Assembly (NCBI GenBank): GCA_003574685.1
Contig: QOCQ01000011.1
Coordinates: 99,234 to 163,233 of the forward strand
Direction: 5' to 3'
Source: Rhodospirillaceae bacterium SYSU D60007
Lineage (GTDB): Bacteria; Pseudomonadota; Alphaproteobacteria; Reyranellales; Reyranellaceae
DNA: 64,000 nucleotides
Shown: positions 45,382 to 54,468 of the stretch, piece by piece
Position numbering within the stretch: the stretch's first letter is position 1
Layout: each line of letters opens with the position of its first letter
Made by a program: the position numbers and the translations under genes
The notes under the pieces: generated by a model
Told to the model about the DNA's origin: nothing
What the model saw: only the letters and a program-made list of their open reading frames with translations
Database searches by the model: none

Positions 45382-46277
45382 GACGCCGACGTCCCGTGCG
45401 AAATGACGTGGCCCAGAGCCGCGATGAGCCGGTCAAGCAGAAAGCCGACCAGGCCGATATAGACCAGGGCCACGATGATGTCGCTGATGCGCGAGCTGTT
45501 CCAGGCATCCCAGATGAAGAAGCCGATGCCGACGCCGCCGATCAGCATCTCGGCCGCGACAATGGCCAGCCACGACAGGCCCACCCCGATGCGCAGACCG
45601 GTGAAGATATAGGGCACGGTGGCGGGCAAGGTGATCTTCCAGAAGAACTCGTACCACGACAGCCGGATCACTGCCGCCACGTTGCGGTAATCCTGCGGAA
45701 TGTTGCGCACGCCCACCGAGGTGTTGATGATCACCGGCCATATCGAAGTAATGAAAATCACGAAGATCGCCGAGGGCTGCGCGTCGCGGAAACCGGCCAG
45801 CGACAGGGGCAGCCAGGCCAGCGGCGGAATGGTGCGCAGCACCTGGAAGATCGGATCGAGCCCGCGCATCGCCCAGGTGCTCTGTCCCACAAGCACGCCC
45901 AGGGCAATGCCCGCGACCGCCGCCAGCGCAAAGCCGATGGCGACGCGGCCAAGACTGTTGGCGATGTGCCAGAAGGCGCCCTTGTCGATCCCGCCATTGT
46001 CGTAGAACGGATCGACGATGAAGTCCCATGTATCGGCCAACACCTTGCTCGGCGGTGGCAGGCGCGATCCGGCCTGCGAGCACAGCAGTTCCCACAGGGC
46101 GATCAGGACCGCCAGCATGACGACCGGCGGGACCGCCCGGCGCGCGGCCTCGCTGATGATCAGCGCCAGCCGCTCGGCCAGCGGCGGCCGCTTCAGCGGC
46201 AGGGCCAGTACCGCGGCCGGCGCGGGAGGGGCATCCGAATCGACAGGCGGTTTCACGGCCTTGACGGCTGAAGGCAT
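45378..46277 (-). CDS. Nitrate-type ABC transporter permease
   Basis: A 299-residue inner-membrane protein with about six membrane helices starting MPSAVKAVKPP. GIALGVLVGQSTWAMRGLDPIFQVLRTIPPLAWLPL is the long-known NrtB block, and IVAAEMLIGGVGIGFFIWDAWN the coupling (EAA-like) region. The start at 46277 is favoured by GGAG upstream and by the usual length. It follows the binding protein by 29 bases. Confidence 0.92.
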   Translation of the reverse strand: MPSAVKAVKPPVDSDAPPAPAAVLALPLKRPPLAERLALIISEAARRAVPPVVMLAVLIALWELLCSQAGSRLPPPSKVLADTWDFIVDPFYDNGGIDKGAFWHIANSLGRVAIGFALAAVAGIALGVLVGQSTWAMRGLDPIFQVLRTIPPLAWLPLSLAGFRDAQPSAIFVIFITSIWPVIINTSVGVRNIPQDYRNVAAVIRLSWYEFFWKITLPATVPYIFTGLRIGVGLSWLAIVAAEMLIGGVGIGFFIWDAWNSSRISDIIVALVYIGLVGFLLDRLIAALGHVISHGTSAS

Positions 46278-46306
46278 TATTGGCTCCGTGCAGACGGTCC
46301 GGCGGC

Positions 46307-47614
46307 TCACGCGACCTTCTTGATGGCAAGGCTCGCGAGGTAAGCAGCGGGATCTTCGGGATTGAACACTTTGCCGTCGAAGAAGGTCTCCGGGCCACGT
46401 GACGTGCCGCTCGGGATCTCGGCTTCGGCGACGCCAAGCATCTTCGCTGCCTCTCGCCACAAATCCTCGCGGTTCACTCTGGCGATGATGGCTTTGGTAT
46501 CGATATCGGCCGGCAGCCTGCCCCAGCGCTGGTTCTCGGTCAGGAACCAGAGATCATGGCTGCGGAAGGGATAGGAGGCGTGCTCGCGCCAGAACTTCAT
46601 CAGCAGGTCCGTGCCCTGCATTTTCCGGCCATCGCCGTAGTTCACGTCGCCCTTGATGCGATTGATGATGTCGGCAGGCGGCACGTTGAACCACTGGCGC
46701 TTGCCGAGAATGGTGCTCATCTCCTCCTTGTTCTCCAACCTGTCGCACCATTGCTGGGCTTCCAGCACGGCCATCAGCAGGCCCATGGCGGCATTCGGGT
46801 GCTTCTCGACCCAGTCGGCGCGCAGGCCAAGCGACTTTTCGGGATGGTTCTTCCAGAGCTCGCCCGTGGTGCAGGCCGTGTATCCGATGCCCTGGTTTAC
46901 GAGCTGCTCGTTCCACGGCTCGCCGACGCAGAACGCATCCATGTTGCCGACCTTCATGTTCGCCACCATCTGCGGCGGCGGCACGACGATCGTCGAGACG
47001 TCCTTGTCGGGATCAATGCCGGCCGCGGCCAGCCAGTAGCGGATCCACAGATCGTGCGTGCCGCCGGGGAAGGTCATGGCGCATTTGACGTCCCGGCCCG
47101 CTGCCCTTTTCTTCGCGAAGGCTTCCTTCAGCGGCCTTGCATCCAGCCGGGCACCGGTATCGATGAACTCCTTGGCGACCGAGATGCCCTGGCAGTCGTA
47201 GTTGAGGCGCGCGAGGATGAACATCGGTACCGGCTTGTTCTCCGGCGTCACCGTGCCCAGCGAAAGCTGGTAGGGGAATGGCGTCAGGATATGGGCGCCG
47301 TCAATACCGCCGGCAGCGGACCCGAGCACGATGTTGTCGCGCGTCGTGCCCCATGAGGCCTGCTTGACGATATTGGCATCGGTGATGCCGTACCTGTCGA
47401 ACAGCTTCTTTTCGCGCGCGATGATCAGCGGCGCTGCGTCGGTGAGCGCGATGAACCCGAGCGTGACCTTGCGTGTTTCCGGGCCCGCGGTCTGTGCGAA
47501 GGCACCCGCGGGAAAGCCGGCGCGAATCGCCGCAACCAGGGCCGCACTTCCGCCTGCAGCCCGCAGAACTGCGCGCCGCCTTATTGCTCTTCCACGCTTG
47601 CGTACGATGTCCAT
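46307..47614 (-). CDS. nrtA: Nitrate-type ABC transporter substrate-binding protein, Tat-exported
   Basis: A 435-residue NrtA/CmpA-type binding protein. The N-terminus has KRGRAIRRRAVLRAAGGSAAL, a twin-arginine signal, and a likely cleavage after AGAFAQ. The core includes MTFPGGTHDLWIRYWLAAAG and NMDAFCVGEPWNEQLVNQGI, which line the anion pocket in NrtA and CmpA. The 435-residue length separates it from the shorter SsuA/TauA proteins. The start at 47614 is supported by GAGGGA; 47638 is open but overlaps a promoter-like site. Nitrate, nitrite, bicarbonate or cyanate are possible anions; no nitrate reductase gene is in the window. Confidence 0.88.
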   Translation of the reverse strand: MDIVRKRGRAIRRRAVLRAAGGSAALVAAIRAGFPAGAFAQTAGPETRKVTLGFIALTDAAPLIIAREKKLFDRYGITDANIVKQASWGTTRDNIVLGSAAGGIDGAHILTPFPYQLSLGTVTPENKPVPMFILARLNYDCQGISVAKEFIDTGARLDARPLKEAFAKKRAAGRDVKCAMTFPGGTHDLWIRYWLAAAGIDPDKDVSTIVVPPPQMVANMKVGNMDAFCVGEPWNEQLVNQGIGYTACTTGELWKNHPEKSLGLRADWVEKHPNAAMGLLMAVLEAQQWCDRLENKEEMSTILGKRQWFNVPPADIINRIKGDVNYGDGRKMQGTDLLMKFWREHASYPFRSHDLWFLTENQRWGRLPADIDTKAIIARVNREDLWREAAKMLGVAEAEIPSGTSRGPETFFDGKVFNPEDPAAYLASLAIKKVA

Positions 47615-47641
47615 GCGGTCCCTCTTCTGAGGGCGCATGTC

Positions 47642-47657
47642 TCAAGAACTGTGCCAA
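47642..47657 (-). promoter_or_regulatory. Sigma-54-like promoter upstream of nrtA
   Basis: On the minus strand the sequence reads TTGGCACAGTTCTTGA, matching TGGCAC-N5-TTGC except that the -12 C is A. The distance to the nrtA start at 47614 is about 28 bases. Nitrogen-controlled nitrate uptake genes often use sigma-54, but the missing C lowers the confidence. Confidence 0.4.
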
Positions 47658-47752
47658 GCCGATCCAGCGCCATTCGCCGGCCTCGCCTGTTGCACTGCAC
47701 AATAATTATTCGATCAGGCCCGAACCGCTGCCCGGGAATCACTCACAAAGAA

Positions 47753-47781
47753 GGCGCCCGCAGCAGCGAGCTGCGGGCGCC
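47753..47781 (-). terminator. Intrinsic terminator of ridA
   Basis: GGCGCCCGCAGC (47753-47764) pairs perfectly with GCTGCGGGCGCC (47770-47781) around a five-base loop. On the minus strand the stem is followed by TTCTTTGTG. It lies about 30 bases beyond the ridA stop and separates ridA from nrtA. Confidence 0.75.
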
Positions 47782-47810
47782 CAAAGGCGACGGGACGACA
47801 ATGCCTGGTC

Positions 47811-48158
47811 TCAGATCGCGGCCTGAACCATGATCTCAACCACCAGTCCGGGCGCGGCCAGTTTGGCTTCCACGGTGGCGCGGGCCGGCGCATTGCCGGA
47901 CGCGACCCAGGCATCCCACACCTCGTTCATCTGGCTCCAGGTCTTGATGTCGGTGAGCCAGATATTGGCCGACAGCAGCTTGCTCTTGTCGGTGCCGGCC
48001 TTGGCCAGCAGCGCATCGATCTTGTCGAGAATCTGTTTGGTCTGTCCTTTCACGTCCTGTGACGTGTCGTCGGCGGTCAGGCCGGCGAGATACACCGTAT
48101 TGCCGTGCACCACCGCCTGGCTCATGCGGGGTCCCGGATTGATGCGCTTGACGGTCAT
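47811..48158 (-). CDS. ridA: RidA family enamine/imine deaminase
   Basis: A 115-residue RidA/YjgF protein. NAPARATVEAKLA holds the carboxylate-binding R93, and LVVEIMVQA the C-terminal strand with E108. AGLTADDTSQDVKGQTKQIL is the early signature. The family hydrolyses reactive 2-aminoacrylate-type imines. AGGAGGAGGGAAG lies just before the ATG, and terminators lie on both sides, so it is a single-gene transcript. Confidence 0.9.
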   Translation of the reverse strand: MTVKRINPGPRMSQAVVHGNTVYLAGLTADDTSQDVKGQTKQILDKIDALLAKAGTDKSKLLSANIWLTDIKTWSQMNEVWDAWVASGNAPARATVEAKLAAPGLVVEIMVQAAI

Positions 48159-48178
48159 GCTTCCCTCCTCCTGGAACG

Positions 48179-48208
48179 CAAAAGGCGGCGCACCTTAGCA
48201 CGCCGCCT
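48179..48208 (-). terminator. Intrinsic terminator after nlpD-like gene
   Basis: AGGCGGCG (48183-48190) pairs with CGCCGCCT (48201-48208) around a ten-base loop; on the minus strand the stem runs straight into TTTTGCG. It lies 30-60 bases after the stop of the nlpD-like gene and would end the long upstream collinear run. Confidence 0.7.
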
Positions 48209-48237
48209 CTGGTGGGGAAGTCGTCTCGCCTGCGCCG

Positions 48238-49260
48238 TCAGGGCAGCATCGTCGTCGGGTCAACCGGCTTGTTGCGCTGGCGTATCTCGAAGTGCAGTTG
48301 CGGTTGGGACACGCTGCCGGTCTGCCCGACAGTACCGATCGTCTGTCCTTTCTTCACTGTCGCGCCCTTGTCGACCGACGTTTTGTCGAGGTGCGCATAG
48401 GCGGTGACATAGCCGTCCGGATGGCTGATCAGGACCAGGTTGCCCAGCCCGCGCACCTCGTTACCCACATAGGCTACGGTGCCGCCCGCTGCTGCCTTGA
48501 CGGTCGCACCCTTCGCGGCGGCGATATTGATGCCGTCGTTGCGCTGTCCGTCCGGACGACTGCCAAATGCCTGCAGCGTCGTGCCACGCACCGGCCAGTC
48601 GAAACGCGCCGCGGTGGACGATGGCGGGGCTGCAGCAGGCGGAGCCGCGGGAGGCGCCGCTGCGGTGGTCGGTGAACCGGCCGGCATCGGGATCGGCACC
48701 GGAGGCGGCGCCGAGCTGCTTTCCGGCGGCGCGGACGCCGTCCTGGTGTCAGGCTTTGCTGCCGGCGGCGGCAAGGTGCCCGCCACGGGACGCGGCGGCT
48801 GCGCGGGTGTGGCGCCCGGCGGTGGTGGAAGATCGGCCGAAGCAACCTGCCCGCCGGTGGATGTCGGCGCCGACGACGGGCCGGACGGCGGCGTGCCGGG
48901 CGGCATACCCGCGCCTGCCTGTTCGATCACCCGCGCATTGGGAATTTCCAGCCACTGACCTTCGGCCAGCTTGTCCGAGGGCTTCAGGCTGTTGCGCTCG
49001 GCGATGAGCGAGGGCTGCACGCCGAAACGGCTGGCAATGCCATCGACCGTATCTCCCTGCCGGACGACATAGATCGCCGGCGCATCCGGCGGGGCTGCCG
49101 AGCCGGGATACTCGACCGTGCCCGGACGGCCGCCAAAGACGGTCCTGTCGTAGAGCTCGCAGGAGGTTGCGAGGAGGCAGAGCGCAATCGCAATGCCGGT
49201 CCGTAGAAGAACCGGTTGCGGGCGCGCTCGCGAGGGGGTGCGATGCGCGTTCTCGTTCAT
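48238..49260 (-). CDS. nlpD: NlpD-like LysM/degenerate M23 lipoprotein
   Basis: A 340-residue envelope protein. The N-terminus has a hydrophobic helix ending in CLLATSC, a lipobox-like site, then a LysM domain (IYVVRQGDTVDGIASRFGVQ), a long Pro/Ala-rich linker, and a C-terminal M23/LytM domain. The metal ligands H and D of the H-x-x-x-D motif are replaced (QRNDGINIAA), whereas LHFEIRQ is kept. So it is probably a catalytically inactive activator of cell-wall amidases, like NlpD and EnvC. It follows surE-pcm as in many Proteobacteria, but rpoS is not found (alphaproteobacteria usually lack it). The start at 49260 avoids overlap with pcm. Confidence 0.85.
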   Translation of the reverse strand: MNENAHRTPSRARPQPVLLRTGIAIALCLLATSCELYDRTVFGGRPGTVEYPGSAAPPDAPAIYVVRQGDTVDGIASRFGVQPSLIAERNSLKPSDKLAEGQWLEIPNARVIEQAGAGMPPGTPPSGPSSAPTSTGGQVASADLPPPPGATPAQPPRPVAGTLPPPAAKPDTRTASAPPESSSAPPPVPIPMPAGSPTTAAAPPAAPPAAAPPSSTAARFDWPVRGTTLQAFGSRPDGQRNDGINIAAAKGATVKAAAGGTVAYVGNEVRGLGNLVLISHPDGYVTAYAHLDKTSVDKGATVKKGQTIGTVGQTGSVSQPQLHFEIRQRNKPVDPTTMLP

Positions 49261-49297
49261 GCACAAAGAATAGCGGAAATTGCTCGCCTGCGCGAGA

Positions 49298-49939
49298 CTA
49301 GCCGTCATAGGTGGGCAAGGCGCCCGCGACCAGGGGGACGAAGCGCACGGGCATCAGCTTCTCGCGGGTGATTCCGTCCTCGGTCTTGACGATGCGCTCG
49401 ACGCTCTGATTCACCGGATCAGCACCGACGGGCACCAGCATGATGCCACCCACGGCTAACTGGTCGATCAGCGCTTGCGGCACATCGCCGGCGGCAGCGG
49501 TGACGATGATCCGGTCGTACGGTGCCTGCGGCGGCCAGCCTCGCGTACCGTCGCCGACATGAAAGACGACGTTGTGCACGCGCAGGTCGAGCAGGCGGCG
49601 TTCGGCCTCCTTGGAGAGCATCTTGTAACGCTCGATGGTGAACACCCGCCGCGCCAGACGGCCCAGGATGGCTGCCTGGTAACCCGAGCCAGTGCCGATC
49701 TCGAGCACCTTCATGCGCTCGCCGACCTCGAGCGCCTGCGTCATGGCGGCCACGACCAGGGGCTGGCTGATGGTCTGGCCGAAACCGATGGGCAGGGCCA
49801 TGTTGTCGTAGGCGCGTTCCACGAAGGTCTGCGACACGAACGCCTCGCGCGGCATGGACGTCATGACCGCGAGCACGCGCTCGTCCGTAATGCCGCCGCG
49901 CCGCAGATCAGCGATCAGGCGCTGCCGGGACATGCTCAT
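49298..49939 (-). CDS. pcm: Protein-L-isoaspartate O-methyltransferase
   Basis: A 213-residue repair methyltransferase for isoaspartyl residues. VLEIGTGSGYQAAIL is the SAM motif I, FGQTISQPLVVAAMTQAL the isoaspartate-binding loop, and YDRIIVTAAAGDVPQALIDQL the motif IV region. It follows surE with 15 bases between, the standard surE-pcm arrangement. Confidence 0.95.
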   Translation of the reverse strand: MSMSRQRLIADLRRGGITDERVLAVMTSMPREAFVSQTFVERAYDNMALPIGFGQTISQPLVVAAMTQALEVGERMKVLEIGTGSGYQAAILGRLARRVFTIERYKMLSKEAERRLLDLRVHNVVFHVGDGTRGWPPQAPYDRIIVTAAAGDVPQALIDQLAVGGIMLVPVGADPVNQSVERIVKTEDGITREKLMPVRFVPLVAGALPTYDG

Positions 49940-49954
49940 GGCAGGATGGCCCGC

Positions 49955-50743
49955 CTACTTGCGCGTGAAGGCTTCACGCAGGCGGCGGCGCATCGTCTCA
50001 TGGGTCAGATCAAGATGAAGCGGGTTGATCGAGATGGCGCCACGGCGAACCGCCTCTATGTCCGTGCCGGGAACCAGATCCCGCTCGGTCGGGGTGTAGT
50101 TGATCCAGTAGTAAGGTGTCCCGCGCGGATCGAGCCGCTCGACGATATGTCCGCCAAAGCCGCGCTGGCCTTGCCGGGTGATTTCCATGCCCTTGACCTC
50201 TGCGGCGGGCACATCGGGAAAGTTCACATTGATCAGCGCCTCGCGCGACCATTCGGTGGAGAGCACGCGGCGCACCACGGCAGCACCGTGCTGCTCGCCG
50301 GTTTCCCATTTGACCGGGTCGGGATGAGTATACGCCTGGCTCATCGCGATCGAGCGGATGCCCAGCAGACAGCCTTCCATTGCGGCGGCAATCGTACCCG
50401 AATAGGTCACATCATCCGCAAGATTGGTGCCGCGGTTCACGCCCGACAGCACCAGATTGGGCGCGTGATTGCCCAGAAGATGCCGGACGCCGAACAGCAC
50501 GCAATCGGTCGGCGTGCCGTCCACGGCCCACTTTCCCTCACTGACCTCTCGCGCGCGCAGCGGTTTGGAAAGCGATAGCGAGTGCGCCGCGCCTGACTGG
50601 TTGGATTCCGGTGCCACCACCCACACATCGTCGCTGAGCGCGCGGGCGATCTCGTAGAGCGACACGAGGCCCGGGGCGTTGATGCCGTCATCGTTGGTGA
50701 CGAGAATGCGTGCCTTTGCCGGATCAAGAGGGGGAAAGACCAT
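49955..50743 (-). CDS. surE: 5'/3'-nucleotidase SurE
   Basis: A 262-residue metal-dependent nucleotidase. ILVTNDDGINAPG holds the DD metal pair, APESNQSGAAHSLSL the Asn/Ser site, and GVNRGTNLADDVTYSGTIAAA the conserved middle loop. It dephosphorylates nucleotides and short polyphosphate. It starts six bases after the serS stop, and pcm follows. Confidence 0.96.
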   Translation of the reverse strand: MVFPPLDPAKARILVTNDDGINAPGLVSLYEIARALSDDVWVVAPESNQSGAAHSLSLSKPLRAREVSEGKWAVDGTPTDCVLFGVRHLLGNHAPNLVLSGVNRGTNLADDVTYSGTIAAAMEGCLLGIRSIAMSQAYTHPDPVKWETGEQHGAAVVRRVLSTEWSREALINVNFPDVPAAEVKGMEITRQGQRGFGGHIVERLDPRGTPYYWINYTPTERDLVPGTDIEAVRRGAISINPLHLDLTHETMRRRLREAFTRK

Positions 50744-50749
50744 TCGCTA

Positions 50750-52045
50750 TCAACCCTTGGTCGCTGCGATCTTCTCTACACCGCCCATGTAGAAACGCAA
50801 CGCCTCGGGCACCGTCACCGTTCCGTCGGCATTCTGGTAGTTCTCCAGCACCGCGATCAGCGTGCGGCCCACCGCAAGGCCCGAGCCATTGAGCGTATGC
50901 ACGAAGCGCGTGCCCTTGCCTTCGCGCGGCCGGTAGCGCGCGTTCATGCGCCGCGCCTGAAAGTCGCCGCAGTTGGAACAGCTCGAGATTTCGCGATACG
51001 CGTTCTGTCCCGGCAACCAGACTTCGATGTCGTAGGTCTTGCGTGCACCGAAGCCCATGTCGCCCGTACACAGCACGACCGTGCGGAAGGGCAGATCAAG
51101 GCGCTTCAGCACTTCTTCCGCGCAGCCGGTCATGCGCTCGTGCTCGGCCTCGGACTCCTCGGGCCGCGTAATCGACACCAGCTCGACCTTCGGGAACTGA
51201 TGCTGCCTGATCATGCCGCGCGTGTCCTTGCCGGCCGAGCCGGCCTCGGAGCGGAAGCAGGGTGTCCAGGCGGTATAGCGCAGCGGTAGATCCTTCTCGT
51301 CGAGAATGCTGTCGCTGACGAGATTGGTCAGCGGCACCTCGGCAGTCGGGATCAGCCAATAGCCATTCGTGGTCAGGAACTGGTCCTCGGCGAACTTGGG
51401 CAGTTGCCCGGTGCCATAGAGGGCGCTATCGCGTACGAGAAGCGGTGGATCGACCTCGGTGTAGCCGCCCAGCGCGCCCTCGGCAGGTGCCGTGTGCAGG
51501 TCGAGCATGAATTGCGCCAGCGCCCGCTCCAGCCGCGCCAGCGGCCCCTTGAGCACGACAAAGCGGGCACCCGACAGCTTCGCAGCCGCGGTGAAATCCA
51601 TCAGGCCAAGCCCTTCGCCGATCGCCGCGTGATCCCTGGGATCGAAGGCGAAGTTGCGCGGGCTGCCGACGCGGCGAATCTCCTTGTTGTCGTGCTCGTC
51701 CCTGCCAACAGGAACGTCGGCCGCCGGCAGATTGGGAATGCTGGCCAGCACGCTGTCCAGCTCCTTGCCGGCCTGCGACGCGATCGCCTCTGCCGCCTTC
51801 TGCATCTCATCAAGGCCGCTCACTTCGGCCATCAGGGCATCTGCGGACTCGCCCTTGCCACGGGCGACACCGATCTGCCGCGACAACGCCTTCCGCCTGG
51901 CCTGCGCCTGTTCGCTCTCGGTGATTGCGGCGCGGCGGCGGCGATCAAGTGCCAGCAGGCTGTCGGCCAGCGGTGCGAGACCACGACGTCCAATGGCGGC
52001 GTCGAAAGCCGCAGGATCGTCGCGAATGGTACGGATATCGTGCAT
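50750..52045 (-). CDS. serS: Seryl-tRNA synthetase
   Basis: A 431-residue class II synthetase. The N-terminal 110 residues form the long coiled-coil arm that grips tRNA(Ser). Motif 2 reads [19 protein letters not shown], and motif 3 [32 protein letters not shown] is the serine-pocket block. The length is usual. It lies 18 bases after tatC and six bases before surE. Confidence 0.98.
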   Translation of the reverse strand: MHDIRTIRDDPAAFDAAIGRRGLAPLADSLLALDRRRRAAITESEQAQARRKALSRQIGVARGKGESADALMAEVSGLDEMQKAAEAIASQAGKELDSVLASIPNLPAADVPVGRDEHDNKEIRRVGSPRNFAFDPRDHAAIGEGLGLMDFTAAAKLSGARFVVLKGPLARLERALAQFMLDLHTAPAEGALGGYTEVDPPLLVRDSALYGTGQLPKFAEDQFLTTNGYWLIPTAEVPLTNLVSDSILDEKDLPLRYTAWTPCFRSEAGSAGKDTRGMIRQHQFPKVELVSITRPEESEAEHERMTGCAEEVLKRLDLPFRTVVLCTGDMGFGARKTYDIEVWLPGQNAYREISSCSNCGDFQARRMNARYRPREGKGTRFVHTLNGSGLAVGRTLIAVLENYQNADGTVTVPEALRFYMGGVEKIAATKG

Positions 52046-52063
52046 GGAACGCTGCTTGCCGGT

Positions 52064-52873
52064 TTACCCCGGCGACTCCCCGGGCGGCTTGTCGACAGCC
52101 GTTTCGGTCGAAGCAGCCTCCTTCGATTTCTCTTCCTGCTCGCGCTTCTTCTCGATCATCGAACCGATCCAGATGGAGATCTCGTAGAACAGCAGCAGGG
52201 GTACAGCGAGTGCGAACTGGCTCACGACGTCGGGCGGCGTCAGCACGGCAGCAACGACAAAGGCGATCACGATCGCCCAGCGCCGCTTGGCCCGCAGCCC
52301 GGCGGTGCTGACGATGCCGACGCGCACCAGCAGGACCAGCAGAACCGGCACCTCGAAGGCAAAGCCGAATGCGAACACAAGCTGCAGCACACGCTCCAGG
52401 TAGTCCGAGGCGCGCAGTGTCTTTTCGATCTCCTCTGGCGTGTAGAGCGCCAGCATGAAATTGATCACGTACGGCAACACCACGTAATACATGATCGCGC
52501 AGCCGGCGTAGAACATGAACGGCGTGGCGATCAGGAACGGCCGGAAGGCCGCCTTTTCGTGCCGGTAGAGGCCGGGGGCCACGAAGGCCCAGATCTGCGT
52601 GGCGATCAGCGGGAAGCCCACGATCAGTGCCAGGAACGCCGACATCTTCACGGTGACGAAGAAGAACTCGAAGATGTCGAGCACGATCACCTTGTAGCCA
52701 TCGGTGATCGCGGGCTGGATAAGGAACGTGAAGATCGGCCTCGCAAAGGAGAAGCAGGCGACGAACACCGCCATGAAGCCGAGCAGGGCATAGACCAGCC
52801 GCTTGCGCAGCTCGATCAGATGATCGAGCAGCGGCATCGGTTTGTCGTCTTCGGGTCCGTCGAGAGCGCTCAC
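52064..52873 (-). CDS. tatC: Twin-arginine translocase subunit TatC
   Basis: A 269-residue inner-membrane protein with six membrane helices. MPLLDHLIELRKRLVYALLG is the N-terminal cytoplasmic signature that receives the RR signal, and FRPFLIATPFMFYAGCAIMYYVVLP lies in the middle. The start is GTG at 52873. tatA and tatB, which usually stand directly upstream, are not here; an M32 carboxypeptidase gene takes that place. An exported Tat substrate (NrtA-type protein) is in the same window. Confidence 0.96.
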   Translation of the reverse strand: MSALDGPEDDKPMPLLDHLIELRKRLVYALLGFMAVFVACFSFARPIFTFLIQPAITDGYKVIVLDIFEFFFVTVKMSAFLALIVGFPLIATQIWAFVAPGLYRHEKAAFRPFLIATPFMFYAGCAIMYYVVLPYVINFMLALYTPEEIEKTLRASDYLERVLQLVFAFGFAFEVPVLLVLLVRVGIVSTAGLRAKRRWAIVIAFVVAAVLTPPDVVSQFALAVPLLLFYEISIWIGSMIEKKREQEEKSKEAASTETAVDKPPGESPG

Positions 52874-52962
52874 GGGCGGTGTCCGGCGTCGGGGGGCGTG
52901 AGTCGGTTATGCCGGCAAACCCCGGGGGTTTCCACTCCCTTTGAGGCTGCGTTCGGGCCCAC

Positions 52963-54465
52963 CTACCCCTGCAAGTACCGCCTTTCCAGGTGGCGGCGGA
53001 AGGCGGCCGATTGCAGCGGCGCACCGGTCGCCTCGCGCAGCAGCGCGTCGGTCGACAGGGAAGCGCCCTTGCCGTGCACATTGTGCCGCAGCCACCGGTA
53101 GAGCGGCGCGAAATCGCCCTTCGCCAGTCCCGGCTCGATGGCGGGGTCCGCGGCATTGGCCGCCTGGAAGAGCTGCGCCGCGGCCAGCGCCCCCAGCGTG
53201 TAGGTGGGAAAATAGCCCCAGGCACCGTCCGGCCAGTGAATATCCTGCAGGCACCCCTGCGCATCATCCGGCGGCCGAATGCCAAGGCTGCGCTGCATGC
53301 CGTCGTTCCAGGCAGCCGGCAGATCATCCAGCGACAGGTCGCCTGCAATCATCGCTCGCTCCAGCCGGTAACGCAGGATGACGTGCAATGGATAGGTCAC
53401 CTCGTCAGCATCCACCCTGATGAAACCCGGCCTGACGGCCGTGTAGAGGCGCAAAATGTTGTCAGCGTCCCAGGCCGGGCCGACGCCGCCGAAGGCCGCG
53501 CGCATGCGCGGCGCCGCGAAGATGACAAAGGCCCGGCTGCGGCAGGCCTGCATTTCCAGCAGCAGCGATTGCGATTCGTGCAGCACCATGCCGCGCGCCT
53601 TGCCAACCGGCTGGTGGCGCCATTCCGCGGGCAGGCCGGCCTCGTACATGCCATGCCCGGTTTCGTGCAAAACCGCCATCAGGGCGCGCGCAAAATCCGC
53701 CTCGTCGTAGCGTGTGGTCAGCCGGACATCGTCAGGCGTCCCGCCGGTGAAGGGATGCGCCGAAACGTCGAGCCGGCCCTTGGTGAAATCGAAGCCGACG
53801 GCCTTCATCATCTCGACGCCCAGCCGGCGCTGCGCTTCCACCGGGAACGGGCCGGGCAGCGGCAGCGGTTCGGGCAGCGCCGCCTGGCGCTCCAGCACGC
53901 GCTGCAACAGGTCGGGCAGGAACGACTCCAGCTCCGCGAACAGCACGTCAATGCGCGCCGCGCGGCCGTCAGGCTCGAACTGGTCCAGCAAAGCGTCGTA
54001 CGGAGAGACGCCCAGCCGGTCAGCCTTGGCCTGTGCCGTCTCCCGCACCAGATCAAGCACCGCCTGCAGATGCGGCTTCAGACCGACGTAGTCGTTGTGC
54101 GGGCGGGCCTCGCGCCAGGCCATCTCGCAGCGCGTCGTGGCGCGCGCCATGGCTTCGACCAGCGCCGGCGACAGGGCCGTGGCATGGATCCAGGCACGGC
54201 GCATCTCGCGCAGGTTCGCGGCTTGCCAGGCGTCGAGCCGGTCGGCCGACTCCGCGGCGGCGTCCAGCAGGTCGCCGACCTGCGGCGCCGAGATGATCTC
54301 GTGCGCAATCACGCCCAGCGCGGCCATCTGCTCGCCGCGATCCTCGGCGCTGCCCGGCGGCATGTTGGTCGAGCGGTCCCAGTTGAGGATCGCCATGGCG
54401 CCTTCGACGGCATTGAGCCGGCGAAAGCGTACTTCGAGATCGAGATATGCCTGGCTGGTGGTCAT
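52963..54465 (-). CDS. M32 family carboxypeptidase (Taq-like)
   Basis: A 500-residue zinc carboxypeptidase. VLHETGHGMYEAGLP contains the HExxH zinc motif (H-E-T-G-H), and VLHESQSLLLEMQACRS supplies the third ligand (Glu) and the HES motif. DVSAHPFTGGTPDDVRLTTRY is the family block before the zinc site. M32 enzymes remove C-terminal residues from peptides. The start lies three bases after the surf1 stop, so it is transcribed with the cox operon, an unusual partner. Confidence 0.94.
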   Translation of the reverse strand: MTTSQAYLDLEVRFRRLNAVEGAMAILNWDRSTNMPPGSAEDRGEQMAALGVIAHEIISAPQVGDLLDAAAESADRLDAWQAANLREMRRAWIHATALSPALVEAMARATTRCEMAWREARPHNDYVGLKPHLQAVLDLVRETAQAKADRLGVSPYDALLDQFEPDGRAARIDVLFAELESFLPDLLQRVLERQAALPEPLPLPGPFPVEAQRRLGVEMMKAVGFDFTKGRLDVSAHPFTGGTPDDVRLTTRYDEADFARALMAVLHETGHGMYEAGLPAEWRHQPVGKARGMVLHESQSLLLEMQACRSRAFVIFAAPRMRAAFGGVGPAWDADNILRLYTAVRPGFIRVDADEVTYPLHVILRYRLERAMIAGDLSLDDLPAAWNDGMQRSLGIRPPDDAQGCLQDIHWPDGAWGYFPTYTLGALAAAQLFQAANAADPAIEPGLAKGDFAPLYRWLRHNVHGKGASLSTDALLREATGAPLQSAAFRRHLERRYLQG

Positions 54466-54468
54466 GAC

